21,897 bases of DNA from an uncultured Solimonas sp. GTDB lineage: Bacteria; Pseudomonadota; Gammaproteobacteria; Nevskiales; Nevskiaceae. The position numbers and the translations under genes are program-made. Positions 7,816 to 16,565 of this stretch are shown in pieces (within the stretch, counting starts at the first letter, position 1; every line of letters starts with the position of its first letter). The notes under the pieces were generated by a model, which made no database searches, was not told where the DNA came from, and worked only from the letters and a program-made list of their open reading frames with translations. The stretch covers positions 1 through 21,897 of the forward strand of contig CAMLDZ010000049.1 in NCBI GenBank assembly GCA_946478985.1, given 5' to 3'.

Positions 7816-9912
7816 CTAGACGCGGCCGTAGCGCTCAATATCGCCGACCCAGCGGCCGATCAACAACCGCGACTGCTGCGGACAGTCGCGCAGCCACTGG
7901 TCGGCCAGGCGCTGCAGCGGCGGCACCAGCGGCGCATCGCGCAAGGGATCGGCGAACTTCATGCCGACCTCGCCGGTCTGGCGACGGCCCAGCAATTCGC
8001 CCGGTCCGCGCAATTCCAGATCGCGCTGGGCGATCGCGAAACCGTCGTTGGTGGCGCGCATGGTCTCCAGCCGCGCCCGCGCGGTCTCGCCGAGCGGGCC
8101 CTGGTAGAGCAGCACGCACTGGCTGGATACCGCGCCGCGGCCGACGCGACCGCGCAGCTGGTGCAGCTGCGCCAGGCCCAGGCGTTCGGCGTTGTCGATC
8201 ACCATGATGCTGGCATTGGGCACGTCGACGCCGACTTCGATCACCGTGGTCGCCACCAGCAACTGCGTGACGCCGTCCTGGAAGGCGCGCATCTGCGCGT
8301 CCTTCTCCGCTGACTTCAGGCGGCCGTGGACCAGGCCGACGCGCAGCCCCGGCAGCTCGCTGCGCAAGCGCGTGGCGGTGGCTTCGGCGGCCTCGGCGTC
8401 CAGCTCGTCGGATTCCTCGATCAGCGTGCAGACCCAGTAGACCTGGCGGCCCTGGCGGCAGGCTTCGCCGATGCGCTGCAGCACCTCGTCGCGCCTGTCG
8501 TTGGACAGCACCACGGTCTGCACCGGCGTGCGGCCCGGCGGCAGCTCGTCGATCACCGACACATCCAGATCGGCGTAATAGGACTGTGCCAGCGTGCGCG
8601 GAATCGGCGTTGCCGACATGATCAGCTGATGCGCGGCGCGGCGGCCGCCCTTGTCGCGCAAGGCCAGGCGCTGCTGCACGCCGAAGCGGTGCTGCTCGTC
8701 GACCACCACCACCGCCAGCGACTTGAAGCGCACATCGTCCTGCAGCACTGCGTGGGTGCCGACCACCAGCGCCTGCGTGCCGTCGGCCAGCGCTGCCAGC
8801 AAGGCGTCACGCGCGGCCTTCTTGAGCTTTTGCGTCAGCAGCAGCGGCGCCAGGCCGAGCGGCTCGAACCAGCGCGACAGATTGCGCTGGTGCTGCTCGG
8901 CGAGCAGTTCGGTCGGCGCCAGCAGCGCGGCCTGCAGACCGGCGCGCGCGGCGGCGAGCATCGCCATCGCCGCGATCACGGTCTTGCCGCTGCCGACATC
9001 GCCCTGCACCAGCCGCAGCATCGGCTGCGCGCAGGCCAGGTCCTGTGCGACCTCGGCCGCCACGCGCGCCTGCGCGCCGGTCATCGCAAACGGCAGCACC
9101 GTGCGCAGAGCCTGCTCGGCCGCGGCGAAGCCGTGCAGCGCGTGCGCCGGCCGGCTCTTCTGCTGCTGACGCAGCAGCCGCAGGCTGAGCTGGTGCGCGA
9201 GCAGCTCCTCGGACTTCAGCCGGTTCTGCGCCGGATGCGTGCCGGCCAGCAGGCGCTGGGCGTCGGATTCGCTGTGCGGCTTGTGGATCGCCAGCAGCGC
9301 CGCGCCGGTATCCGGACCGTCGAGGCCCGGCAGCAGCGTGTTGAGCGCCGCATCGCGCGCCGCCAGCGCCAGCGCCTGCTCGATCAGGGCGCGCAGCCGC
9401 GGCTGGGTGAGACCGGTGGTCAGCGGATAGATCGGCGTCAGCTGCGCTTCCGGCTGCAGCTCGTCGGCGCTGTCGGCGGTGCGGTACTGCGGGTGGACCA
9501 TCTCGATGCCGCCGATGGCGAGCCGCGCATCGCCGAAGGCCTGCAGCCAGCGGCCTTCCAGCAGCTGCGCCCGCTGCGCCTCGTTGAAATGGAAGAAGCG
9601 CAGCAGCAGCACACCGCTGCCGTCGTCGATCGACACGCGCAGGCTGCGCTTGGGGCCGAAGCGCAGGTCGCAGGCGACGATGCGGCCGCGCACCAGCGCT
9701 TCGTCGCCGCTGCGCAACTGGCCGATCGGCCGGTGGAAGCGGCGATCCTCGTAGCGCAGCGGCAGATGGAACAGCAGCTCGCGCACCCGCTCGATGCCCA
9801 GCGTGCGCAGGCGCAGCGCGATCGCCGGGCCGGCGCCCTTGAGAAAGGTCGCGGCGCTGTCGAGGTCCAGCGGCGGACGCGGGCCGCCGCGCGTGGCGCG
9901 CGCCTGCGTCAA
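7816..9912 (-). CDS. recG: ATP-dependent DNA helicase RecG
   Basis: A 698-residue superfamily-2 helicase that reverses stalled replication forks and processes branched recombination intermediates (family role). Seen: the N-terminal wedge region ([18 protein letters not shown], then [12 protein letters not shown]), Walker A GDVGSGKT near residue 303, the DEQH box in [10 protein letters not shown], motif [14 protein letters not shown], and motif [11 protein letters not shown] followed by the conserved C-terminal block ([18 protein letters not shown]). The length is close to E. coli RecG (693). The start is a TTG whose bases overlap the ridA stop (TTGA). No ATG or GTG lies between it and the conserved LKGxGP motif, so TTG is the best choice and implies translational coupling to ridA. 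Confidence 0.98.
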   Translation of the reverse strand: MTQARATRGGPRPPLDLDSAATFLKGAGPAIALRLRTLGIERVRELLFHLPLRYEDRRFHRPIGQLRSGDEALVRGRIVACDLRFGPKRSLRVSIDDGSGVLLLRFFHFNEAQRAQLLEGRWLQAFGDARLAIGGIEMVHPQYRTADSADELQPEAQLTPIYPLTTGLTQPRLRALIEQALALAARDAALNTLLPGLDGPDTGAALLAIHKPHSESDAQRLLAGTHPAQNRLKSEELLAHQLSLRLLRQQQKSRPAHALHGFAAAEQALRTVLPFAMTGAQARVAAEVAQDLACAQPMLRLVQGDVGSGKTVIAAMAMLAAARAGLQAALLAPTELLAEQHQRNLSRWFEPLGLAPLLLTQKLKKAARDALLAALADGTQALVVGTHAVLQDDVRFKSLAVVVVDEQHRFGVQQRLALRDKGGRRAAHQLIMSATPIPRTLAQSYYADLDVSVIDELPPGRTPVQTVVLSNDRRDEVLQRIGEACRQGRQVYWVCTLIEESDELDAEAAEATATRLRSELPGLRVGLVHGRLKSAEKDAQMRAFQDGVTQLLVATTVIEVGVDVPNASIMVIDNAERLGLAQLHQLRGRVGRGAVSSQCVLLYQGPLGETARARLETMRATNDGFAIAQRDLELRGPGELLGRRQTGEVGMKFADPLRDAPLVPPLQRLADQWLRDCPQQSRLLIGRWVGDIERYGRV

Positions 9913-10292
9913 TCGTCGACGAGGATGGCGTCGGCCTCGACGCGCGCGCCGCGCGGCAGGCTGGCGACGCCGATCGCCGCGCGCGCCGGATACGGCGTCT
10001 GGAAGTACTGCGCCATGATCTCGTTGACGCGCGCGAAGTGCGCCAGGTCGGTCAGGAAGACATTGAGCTTGGCGACCTTGGCCAGCGACGAGCCGGCCGC
10101 CTCGGCAACGGCGGCGAGATTGCGGAACACCTGGTGGATCTCGTCGTCGATGCTGCCGTTGAGCAGCGTCATCGTCTTCGGATCGAGCGGGATCTGCCCG
10201 GACAGATACACCGTGTTGCCGCAGCGCACCGCCTGCGAATAGGTGCCGATCGCCGCCGGCGCCGCGTCGGTCTGGATGATCTGCCGGGTCAT
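9909..10292 (-). CDS. ridA: RidA family enamine/imine deaminase
   Basis: This 127-residue YjgF/YER057c/UK114 protein hydrolyses reactive 2-aminoacrylate and other enamine/imine intermediates, and so protects PLP enzymes (family role). Seen: '[11 protein letters not shown]', '[12 protein letters not shown]', '[14 protein letters not shown]', the substrate-carboxylate-binding Arg in YPARAAIGV and the catalytic-site Glu in VEADAILV, so it is an active RidA-type member. The ATG gives the canonical length; a longer in-frame extension upstream has no family counterpart. It lies between spoT and recG, as in many gammaproteobacteria, and its TGA overlaps the recG TTG. A 140-base gap separates it from spoT. 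I see no convincing promoter or terminator in that gap. Confidence 0.96.
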   Translation of the reverse strand: MTRQIIQTDAAPAAIGTYSQAVRCGNTVYLSGQIPLDPKTMTLLNGSIDDEIHQVFRNLAAVAEAAGSSLAKVAKLNVFLTDLAHFARVNEIMAQYFQTPYPARAAIGVASLPRGARVEADAILVDD

Positions 10293-10432
10293 GCTCGTAC
10301 TCGTCTGTTCAGGGACGCGCGATTGTCGGCGATGCCGGCGCAACGCGCCAAGCGTGGGGTCAGGCAAGGTCCGGGAAACGGCGCGAGCCGTCGTGGCGAG
10401 ACCGGCGCGCGCAGCAGACGGATCGCGTCGTT

Positions 10433-12526
10433 TCAGGCGCGGTTGACGCGCTCCACCCCTTCGACTCGGCGCAAGCGCCGCAGCACGCGCGCCAGATGCA
10501 CGCGGTTGCGCACGGTGAGGATGAAACGCATCTCCACCGCCTCGCCGCCGGCGCGATCCGGCATCTGCAGGTTCTCGATCGACGACTCGCTGGCGGCGAT
10601 CTCGGCGGTGATCTTCGCCAGCATGCCGCGCTTGCGGATGCTCTTCATGCGGATCTCGGCCAGGAAATCGCCCTGCACGCGCTCGGACCAGGCCAGCGCC
10701 ACCCAGTCCTGCGGCCGCGCCTTGGCATGACGGCAGTCGAGCCGATGCACGACGATGCCGCGGCCGGTGCTGACGTGGCCGCGGATTTCATCGCCCGGCA
10801 GCGGATAGCAGCAGCGCGCGTAGTCGAGCACCAGACCTTCGGTGCCTTCGATCGCCAGCGGCGCGACACCGCCGCCGGTGCGTGTCGCCGCCTCGCTCTC
10901 GGGCAGGAAGTGGCGTGCCACCAGCGCCGCCAGCCGCTCGCCGGTGCCGATCGCGACGAACAGTTCCTCGACGTCCTTGAGCTGGTGCGCATCGAGCACC
11001 GGCGCCAGCCTGGCCTGCTCCTTGAGCACGGTGGCCGGCACCGACAGCTCGCGCAGTGCGATCTCCAGCAGACGGCGGCCCAGCCGCACCGCCTCGTCCT
11101 CGCGCTGGTTGCGCAGATAGCCGCGCACCGAGGCGCGCGCCTTGGCGGTTTTGACGAAGTTGAGCCAGGCGGCGTTGGGCCGGGCGTGCTTGGAGGTGAT
11201 CACCTCCACCGTCTGGCCGTTGCGCAAATGCGTGTTCAGCGGCTCCAGCTGGCTGTCCAGACGCGCAGCGACGCAGTGGTCGCCCAGCTCCGAGTGCACC
11301 GCGTAGGCGAAGTCGACCGGCGTGGCGCCGCGCGGCAGCCGGCGGATCTCGCCCTTGGGCGTGAACACGTAGACCTCGTCCGGGAACAGATCGACCTTGA
11401 CGTTCTCGATGAAGTCCATCGCGCTGCTGGTGCCGAACTCGTCGAGCAGGCCGTTGACCCACTCGCGCGCGCGCACCTGCGGCGCCACCGTGCTGTCCTT
11501 CTCGCCCAGCTTGTACTGCCAGTGCGCGGCGATGCCGCTCTCGGCGACGTGGTGCATGTCGCGCGTGCGGATCTGGATTTCGATCTTGTGGCCGCGCGGC
11601 CCCACGCAGGAGGTGTGCAGCGACTGGTAGCCGTTGGACTTGGCGTTGGCGATGTAATCGTCGAACTCGCCCGGCACCGGCTTGTAGACGTGGTGGGCGA
11701 TGCCCAGCACGCGGTAGCAGTCGTCGACCTTGGCGACGATGACGCGAAAGCCCAGCAGGTCGGTGACCTTGAGCAGCTTGAGCTTCTTGCGGCGCATCTT
11801 CTGGTAGATGCCGTAGATGTTCTTCTGGCGACCCACCACCGAGGCGCCGACGCCCTCCTCGCGCAGCGCCGTCGACAGCCGCTGCTCGACCTCGCGGATC
11901 AGCTTGCGGGTGTCGCCGAGCTGCGCCTTGATCGCCTCGACCAGCACCGCATGGCGCCGCGGGTAGAGGTTGGCGAAGGCCAGGTCCTCCAGCTCGGTGC
12001 GGATCGAGTAGATGCCGAGCCTTTGCGCGATCGGCGCGTAGATCTCCAGCGTCTCGCGGGCGATGCGGCGGCGCTTCTCGGCGGCCATCGCGCCCAGCGT
12101 GCGCATGTTGTGCAGGCGGTCGGCCAGCTTGACCAGGATCACCCGCAGATCCTGCGTCATCGCCAGCAGCAGCTTGCGGAAGCTTTCCGCCTGCAGCTCG
12201 GCGCGGGTGCGGCCTTCGATCTTGGCGATCTTGGACACCCCGTCGACCAGCACGGCGACGTCCTTGCCGAACTCGGCGGCCAGCTGGTCGCGCGAGATGC
12301 CGGTGTCCTCGATGACGTCGTGCAGGATCGCCGCGATCAGCGTGGTGTGATCGAGCCGCATCTCGGCGAGGATCCGTGCCACCGCCAGCGGGTGGTAGAC
12401 ATAGGGCTCGCCGGACGAGCGCTTCTGCCCCTCGTGCATGTTGCGCGCGAACTCGGCGGCGCGGCGCACCTGGTCGATCTGCTCGTCGGGCAGGTAGCCC
12501 TCCAGCATCCGCGCCAGCGCGTCCAT
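10433..12526 (-). CDS. spoT: Bifunctional (p)ppGpp synthetase/hydrolase SpoT
   Basis: A RelA/SpoT homologue of 697 residues that makes and degrades the stringent-response alarmone. Domains: HD hydrolase (about 20-180; H45, HDVIEDT with H69-D70, and [11 protein letters not shown]), synthetase (about 235-350; [24 protein letters not shown]), TGS (about 385-450; [12 protein letters not shown]), a Cys-containing regulatory module ([18 protein letters not shown]) and a C-terminal ACT domain. Hydrolase residues are intact, as expected for SpoT rather than RelA. I chose the ATG at 12526 because the protein then begins [16 protein letters not shown], in register with E. coli SpoT. An in-frame ATG at 12595 would add 23 residues, but it has no Shine-Dalgarno sequence and lies where a TATACT box (12602-12607) would start transcription. 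A terminator separates it from rpoZ. Confidence 0.96.
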   Translation of the reverse strand: MDALARMLEGYLPDEQIDQVRRAAEFARNMHEGQKRSSGEPYVYHPLAVARILAEMRLDHTTLIAAILHDVIEDTGISRDQLAAEFGKDVAVLVDGVSKIAKIEGRTRAELQAESFRKLLLAMTQDLRVILVKLADRLHNMRTLGAMAAEKRRRIARETLEIYAPIAQRLGIYSIRTELEDLAFANLYPRRHAVLVEAIKAQLGDTRKLIREVEQRLSTALREEGVGASVVGRQKNIYGIYQKMRRKKLKLLKVTDLLGFRVIVAKVDDCYRVLGIAHHVYKPVPGEFDDYIANAKSNGYQSLHTSCVGPRGHKIEIQIRTRDMHHVAESGIAAHWQYKLGEKDSTVAPQVRAREWVNGLLDEFGTSSAMDFIENVKVDLFPDEVYVFTPKGEIRRLPRGATPVDFAYAVHSELGDHCVAARLDSQLEPLNTHLRNGQTVEVITSKHARPNAAWLNFVKTAKARASVRGYLRNQREDEAVRLGRRLLEIALRELSVPATVLKEQARLAPVLDAHQLKDVEELFVAIGTGERLAALVARHFLPESEAATRTGGGVAPLAIEGTEGLVLDYARCCYPLPGDEIRGHVSTGRGIVVHRLDCRHAKARPQDWVALAWSERVQGDFLAEIRMKSIRKRGMLAKITAEIAASESSIENLQMPDRAGGEAVEMRFILTVRNRVHLARVLRRLRRVEGVERVNRA

Positions 12527-12601
12527 GCCGAACTCGCGCTCGGCGCGCTGCGTGCGCAGCGCGGTGCCCAGACGTTGGATGACCGACAGTTCCATGGCTT
12601 G

Positions 12602-12607
12602 AGTATA
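12602..12607 (-). promoter_or_regulatory. Candidate -10 box for spoT
   Basis: TATACT on the minus strand, 5/6 to the sigma-70 consensus, lies between the rpoZ terminator and spoT. Transcription from it would begin near 12595, consistent with the downstream ATG (12526) being the real start. No good -35 is visible, partly because the terminator stem occupies that position. Confidence 0.3.
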
Positions 12608-12621
12608 TGGAGGCGGAAACG

Positions 12622-12649
12622 AAAAAGGCCCGCTTGCGCGGGCCCTTTT
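12622..12649 (-). terminator. Rho-independent terminator after rpoZ
   Basis: Read on the minus strand: GGCCCGC, loop GCAA, GCGGGCC, then TTTTT. A perfect 7-bp GC stem is followed by a five-base U-run, 19 bases past the rpoZ stop. The plus strand also carries a T-run (12646-12649), so it may act in both directions. It lies between rpoZ and spoT and should limit co-transcription of the two. Confidence 0.85.
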
Positions 12650-12668
12650 CACTCGATCGCTGAAAGCC

Positions 12669-12932
12669 TCAGGCGTCGAACGACGGATCGAGCGCTTCGA
12701 GTTCCATCTTCGGCTGCTGGACCGCCGGCAGGTCGACTTCGTCGAGCACGCGGCGATCGGTGTAGCCGTCGGCGATTTCGCGCAGCGACAGCACCGTCGA
12801 CTTGTGGTTGCCCCACGGCAGGCGGGCTTCGGCGCCACGCGCCAGCTGACGCGCGCGCTTGGCGGCGACCAGCGTCAGGTCGAACTGGTTGGGGATCTTC
12901 TTCAGGCAATCTTCGACGGTTACACGCGCCAT
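12669..12932 (-). CDS. rpoZ: DNA-directed RNA polymerase omega subunit
   Basis: This 87-residue omega subunit helps assemble and stabilise RNA polymerase by clamping the beta-prime subunit, and in proteobacteria forms part of ppGpp site 1. Seen: the N-terminal [18 protein letters not shown] with [11 protein letters not shown], the conserved core of RpoZ, then '[15 protein letters not shown]' and an acidic C-terminal tail. Start and length agree with the family. It precedes spoT as in E. coli (gmk-rpoZ-spoT), but gmk is not upstream: a MarR-like gene is. It has its own terminator (12622-12649) and a plausible promoter (12965-12994), so it is probably a monocistronic unit. Confidence 0.96.
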   Translation of the reverse strand: MARVTVEDCLKKIPNQFDLTLVAAKRARQLARGAEARLPWGNHKSTVLSLREIADGYTDRRVLDEVDLPAVQQPKMELEALDPSFDA

Positions 12933-12964
12933 GACAGCACCGGGCCAACAAACAAGGGGCGGCG

Positions 12965-12994
12965 ACTATACGCTAAAAGGCGCCGGCTTGGCCA
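12965..12994 (-). promoter_or_regulatory. Candidate sigma-70 promoter for rpoZ
   Basis: On the minus strand TGGCCA (4/6 to -35), an 18-base spacer and TATAGT (5/6 to -10). The implied transcript start leaves a leader of about 25 bases before the rpoZ ATG. The -35 element overlaps a perfect palindrome at 12990-13004. Confidence 0.45.
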
Positions 12995-13004
12995 GATTCT
13001 GGCC
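12990..13004. promoter_or_regulatory. 15-bp perfect palindrome at the rpoZ -35 region
   Basis: GGCCAGA-T-TCTGGCC, with 7-bp perfect arms. It sits between the MarR-like gene and rpoZ and overlaps the candidate rpoZ -35 box. Size and symmetry suit a winged-helix dimer operator. Binding by the adjacent regulator is inference. Confidence 0.35.
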
Positions 13005-13026
13005 GGCCGGCGAGCGACAGCGATTG

Positions 13027-13569
13027 CTAGAGGACGCCGAACAGCTCCTCGAAAAAGCGCAGGCCCTGTCGGAGGCCCTCGTCCGAGACCCGGCCCAGCG
13101 CCGTCGTCAGCGCCGGGCTGCCGCCGTCACCGGCGCGCGTCAGGGCCCGGCGGCCAGCCTCGGTCAGGCACAGGGTTTTCTCGCGACCGGAATGCGCGCT
13201 CTCGCGCTGGCTGATCAGCGCCAGTGGCGGGCGCGCCAGTTCGCGCAGGATCTTCGACGCCGCCGAATGGCTGAGCCGATGCAAGGCCTGCAACCGCGCC
13301 GCCACCACCTTCTGCGAAATCCCGCCGGCCGCCGCCTCGGCGTCGAGCAGCAGCAGCACCATCCTCTGCGACTGACTCAGCGCGCGCCCGCCACCGATGT
13401 CCTGTTGCGCCTGCGTCATCTGCTGGTGCAGTCGGCACAGGTGCTCGACCAGCTCGGCCTGCACCTGCGGCGTGGCGGGCAGCGCCGCCGGCCGCGGCGG
13501 CCGCGTGGCTCCGGCGCGGCTGCTGCGCAGCAGTGCAGCGGCACGGCGCAGCGGGCGGGCGGCACTCAT
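13027..13569 (-). CDS. MarR-like winged-helix DNA-binding protein
   Basis: About 180 residues, probably a dimeric transcriptional regulator. Seen: an Arg/Ala-rich N-terminal tail (residues 1-40) of low complexity, then a helical segment and a MarR-type wHTH: 'LSQSQRMVLLLLDAEAAAGGISQKVVAARLQALHRLSHSAASKILRELARPPLALISQRES' followed by the wing and 'REKTLCLTEAGRRAL', the typical MarR post-wing LTxxGR motif. I use the ATG at 13569; an in-frame GTG at 13581 would add four residues. Neither has a strong ribosome-binding site. It lies upstream of rpoZ in the same direction, separated by 94 bases, and diverges from the MalT-like gene. Function and ligand are unknown, and assignment to MarR in the strict sense is moderate. 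Confidence 0.75.
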   Translation of the reverse strand: MSAARPLRRAAALLRSSRAGATRPPRPAALPATPQVQAELVEHLCRLHQQMTQAQQDIGGGRALSQSQRMVLLLLDAEAAAGGISQKVVAARLQALHRLSHSAASKILRELARPPLALISQRESAHSGREKTLCLTEAGRRALTRAGDGGSPALTTALGRVSDEGLRQGLRFFEELFGVL

Positions 13570-13717
13570 GCCGGCGCCCACGCACGCGGGTGCCGCGGCG
13601 ATAGGTCCGACGCCGGCGTCTCGCCGGTGGCCATGCTCAATTCATCCATCTGGATCGGCTTGTTCGCGCCCATGGCGGGCACCGTCAGCAGACTGCGACA
13701 GCGCAAGGCAACGGGCA

Positions 13718-13735
13718 CCCCTCCTTTTGGAGGGG
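13718..13735. repeat. Perfect 7-bp hairpin in the marR-luxR divergent gap
   Basis: CCCCTCC-TTTT-GGAGGGG lies in the 225-base gap between the MarR-like gene and the LuxR gene, followed by CACAGGGGGTGG. No T-run follows, so it is not a standard terminator. The gap has no coding signal on either strand. It resembles short dispersed intergenic palindromes of proteobacteria, but only one copy is in this window. Confidence 0.35.
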
Positions 13736-13771
13736 CACAGGGGGTGGCCGCGCGGGTTTTGCCGATTCGCG

Positions 13772-13777
13772 GATAAT
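13772..13777 (+). promoter_or_regulatory. Candidate -10 box for the LuxR regulator gene
   Basis: GATAAT matches 5/6 of the -10 consensus and ends 17 bases before the ATG at 13795. The leader would be only about 10 bases. No good -35 is present, so an activator-dependent promoter is possible. Confidence 0.3.
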
Positions 13778-13794
13778 TCCCCGCTCCGAACGTC

Positions 13795-16494
13795 ATGGCA
13801 CCTATGAGCGATCACCCGTCGCGGGGCGTTGGCGTCGTCGAATCGCGCCTGAAGCCACCGGCTGCGCCCGCTGTCGAATTGCGCCGTCATCCGCTGCGCG
13901 AGCGCCTGCTGGCCGGCGCGGACAAGGCCGGCGCGGTGGTGCTCCTCTGCGCACCGGCCGGCTACGGCAAGACCGTGTTGCTGCGGCAGTTGCGCGCCGA
14001 ACTGCTCGGCCGCGCCCAGCTCGCGGTGTGGCTGAGCATCGACCCCCGCCATCAGGACCCGGCAGCCTTGCTGGCCTATTTGCAGGCGGCAGCCGGCGCC
14101 GCCGGCCTGCCGCTGCCGCCGACTGACAGCCTCGACGCGCTGCGCGTCGAGCTGGTCAACCACGCGGAGCGGCAGGGCTGCGTGCTGAACCTGTTTATCG
14201 ATGAGCTGGATCTGCTGCGCGATCCGGCGGCACTGGCCTTCATCGACGAGCTGCTCGGCTCCGCCGGACCGATGCTGCGCGTGCTGCTCGGTTCAAGGCA
14301 GACCCCGCCCCTGCGTCTGGCCAAGCTGCTGGCCGCCGGCCGCCTGATCCAGCTCGGCCCCGAGGAGCTGGCCTTCAGCTTCGCCGAGACCGGCGAGTTT
14401 CTGCTGCGCGCCGCCTCCGGCGCGATCGGCGTCGCCGGCCTCAACCTCGCCTACAACCACAGCCTCGGCTGGCCCGGCGTGCTGAAGATCCTCGTGCAGT
14501 CGGCCGGCGGGCTGGAAGCGCGCCTGAAAGCCGGGCAATGGTCGCGCGCCGAGCTGCACGCCTACTTCGAGCAGGAAGTCCTGGCCGGGCTGACGCCGGC
14601 CGAGCGCGAACGGGTGGACCTGCTGGCGCTGACGCCCGACGCCGACGCCGTCCTGCTGCAGCGGGTGCTGGGCCACAGCGCGCCGCTGCAGCAGCTGGCG
14701 GCCCGCTGGCCGGCGATCCGCAAGGTCGACCCGGAGCGCTACGGCCTGCACCCGCTGCTGCAGCACTGCGTCGCCACCTCGCTGCAGCGCGACCATGCCG
14801 ACCGCTACGTCAGCCATTGCCGCGCGCTGGCGGCGCACTACCGCGAGACCGGCGACTCCGCCCGCGCGATCGACTTGCTGATCGACAGCGGCGACCACGA
14901 AGCGGCGATCACCCTGCTGGAGAACGAAGGCCGGGCGATGACGCTCGACGGCATGCCGGACCGCTGCGTCGCCTGGATCGCGCGGCTGCCGCGGGCACGC
15001 TGCGACGAGCACCCCAACCTGCTGCTGGCCGAAGCCTGGGCGCACGTCGCCCTGCACGATGTCGATATCGCCCTGCAGCTATTGCGCCGCGCCGAAGCCC
15101 TGCAGCGCCTGGCCGCGCCGCAGCCGGTCGACGAGGCCTTCCGCGGCGAAGCCGAGATGATCCGCGCCACCGCGTACGCCATCGGCGATGATCACGACGA
15201 GGCACTGGCCGCGGTCGAACGCATCCCTGCCGGTGCCGGCGGCATCAGCCGCGAGCTGCGTTCGCAACGGGCCAGCGTCTATGCCTGGCACGAGTTCTGT
15301 AGCGGCCGCTTCACCGACGGCCTGCAGGCCCTGTTCGACGGCGCCTGCTTCGACGAGGAGCATCAGGGCCTGCTGTTCTATGTTTACTGCAGCGTCATCG
15401 GCGGCGAATGCTATGCCGGCCAGGGGCTGATCGAGGCCGCCGAGGACGAGTACCGCCGCTCGCTGAAGCGCGTCGAGCGGCTGCGTGGCCGCGAGGCGGC
15501 GCTGGCCGGCGTCGCTCTCGGCCCGCTGATCGACGTGCTCTACGAAACCGACCGCCTCGATGAAGCCCTGGCGCTGAGCGCCGGCCGCACCGAACAGATC
15601 CTCAAGCTGCCGATGCCGGGTTCCAGCGGCGCCGGGCCGGTCTCGCTGGCGCTGGCGATGTTCCACCGCGGTGCCGCGCGCGAGGCCGACGAGTTGCTGG
15701 AGCGGATGACGCGGCTCGGTGAAAAGCGCGGCATCGCCCGCGTCTGCGCGCACGCGCTGGCGGCGCGCATCTGGCTGGCGCTGCGCGGCCATCAGGCCGG
15801 CATGGTGCCGGCGCTGCTCGGCAGGCTGGGCGCCCTGGTGCAGGGCGGCGACATGCTGGGTTCGCCGGCCGGCATCGTCCGCTATCTGGCGCAGCTGGCG
15901 CTGCTGCGCACCCGCATCGCCGACGGCGAAGACCGCTCACTGCTGCCGCAGCTGAGCACACTGCAGCATCAGGTGGATCTCAGCGGTCACCGCCGCCTGC
16001 AGGTGCAGATACGCGCGCTGCATGCGGCCGTATGCTGGCGCAGCGGCCGTCACGATCGCGCGGTCGAACTGCTGAGCCGCGCCATCGTCATGGGCCACGG
16101 CGCCAGGCTGATCCGCAGCATCGCCGACGAGATGGCGTTTGCCCCGCAGCTGATCGGCAGCGCCGATCTGTTCGTCGCCGTCGACCCGCCTTATCGCGCC
16201 TATCTGCAGCGCCTGATCGCCGCCGGCCTCGCGCCGGCGCCCGCCATCGCCAGCCCTACTCCGCCGGAGACGGCGGAAGGCCTGTCGGCCGACGAATCCG
16301 GCTTCACCGCACGCGAGCGCGAGATCCTCTACCTGATCGCGCGCGGCCTGGCCGCCAAGCACATCGCGCGCACGCTGGGCATCTCCACGCAGACCGCCAA
16401 GTGGCACCTGAAGAACATCTACCAGAAGCTCGGCGTGCACAGCCGGACGTCTGCCGTGGTGGCGATCCAGCGCCTGCAGCTGCGCGCGCCCTGA
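13795..16494 (+). CDS. LuxR family transcriptional regulator, MalT-type STAND ATPase
   Basis: An 899-residue large ATP-binding regulator (LAL/MalT class). Seen: Walker A APAGYGKT (GYGKT at 56-60), Walker B LFIDELD (133-139), then arm and winged-helix-like regions and a long array of TPR/SUPR-type helical hairpins (about 330-780), ending in a LuxR/GerE helix-turn-helix over the last 64 residues (FTAREREILYLIARGLAAKHIARTLGISTQTAKWHLKNIYQKLGVHSRT). By family, inducer binding to the helical repeats plus ATP drives self-assembly and activation. No obvious target operon adjoins it: a MarR-like gene diverges and a ThpR-like gene follows. Start at ATG 13795; an in-frame ATG at 13804 is an alternative, and neither has a clear Shine-Dalgarno sequence. 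Inducer unknown. Confidence 0.93.
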   Translation: MAPMSDHPSRGVGVVESRLKPPAAPAVELRRHPLRERLLAGADKAGAVVLLCAPAGYGKTVLLRQLRAELLGRAQLAVWLSIDPRHQDPAALLAYLQAAAGAAGLPLPPTDSLDALRVELVNHAERQGCVLNLFIDELDLLRDPAALAFIDELLGSAGPMLRVLLGSRQTPPLRLAKLLAAGRLIQLGPEELAFSFAETGEFLLRAASGAIGVAGLNLAYNHSLGWPGVLKILVQSAGGLEARLKAGQWSRAELHAYFEQEVLAGLTPAERERVDLLALTPDADAVLLQRVLGHSAPLQQLAARWPAIRKVDPERYGLHPLLQHCVATSLQRDHADRYVSHCRALAAHYRETGDSARAIDLLIDSGDHEAAITLLENEGRAMTLDGMPDRCVAWIARLPRARCDEHPNLLLAEAWAHVALHDVDIALQLLRRAEALQRLAAPQPVDEAFRGEAEMIRATAYAIGDDHDEALAAVERIPAGAGGISRELRSQRASVYAWHEFCSGRFTDGLQALFDGACFDEEHQGLLFYVYCSVIGGECYAGQGLIEAAEDEYRRSLKRVERLRGREAALAGVALGPLIDVLYETDRLDEALALSAGRTEQILKLPMPGSSGAGPVSLALAMFHRGAAREADELLERMTRLGEKRGIARVCAHALAARIWLALRGHQAGMVPALLGRLGALVQGGDMLGSPAGIVRYLAQLALLRTRIADGEDRSLLPQLSTLQHQVDLSGHRRLQVQIRALHAAVCWRSGRHDRAVELLSRAIVMGHGARLIRSIADEMAFAPQLIGSADLFVAVDPPYRAYLQRLIAAGLAPAPAIASPTPPETAEGLSADESGFTAREREILYLIARGLAAKHIARTLGISTQTAKWHLKNIYQKLGVHSRTSAVVAIQRLQLRAP

Positions 16495-16526
16495 GCGCCG
16501 CCGGGTTCTTCGCGCGGCACGCTGTC

Positions 16527-16532
16527 TATACT
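16527..16532 (+). promoter_or_regulatory. Candidate -10 box for the 2H phosphoesterase gene
   Basis: TATACT, 5/6 to consensus, lies 33 bases before the ATG in the 71-base gap after the LuxR gene. The -35 region is poor. Confidence 0.35.
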
Positions 16533-16565
16533 CGGCGCAGCTGCCCTATCCGAGTTGCACGCCTT

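Noticed and set aside
8326..10242. A 638-codon plus-strand frame opposite recG and ridA
   Set aside because: No recognisable domain; opposite strand of two conserved housekeeping genes.
10293..10432. Possible ridA promoter (TTGGCG, 18 bases, GACAAT) or terminator after spoT
   Set aside because: Both hexamers match poorly and no stable hairpin with a T-run is present.
10496..12934. An 812-codon plus-strand frame opposite spoT and rpoZ
   Set aside because: Composition is low in aromatic residues and rich in His/Gln/Arg, with no motif. It is a shadow of spoT.
13566..13796. A 76-codon minus-strand ORF upstream of the MarR-like gene
   Set aside because: No ribosome-binding site, no domain, and it spans the hairpin-containing non-coding gap.
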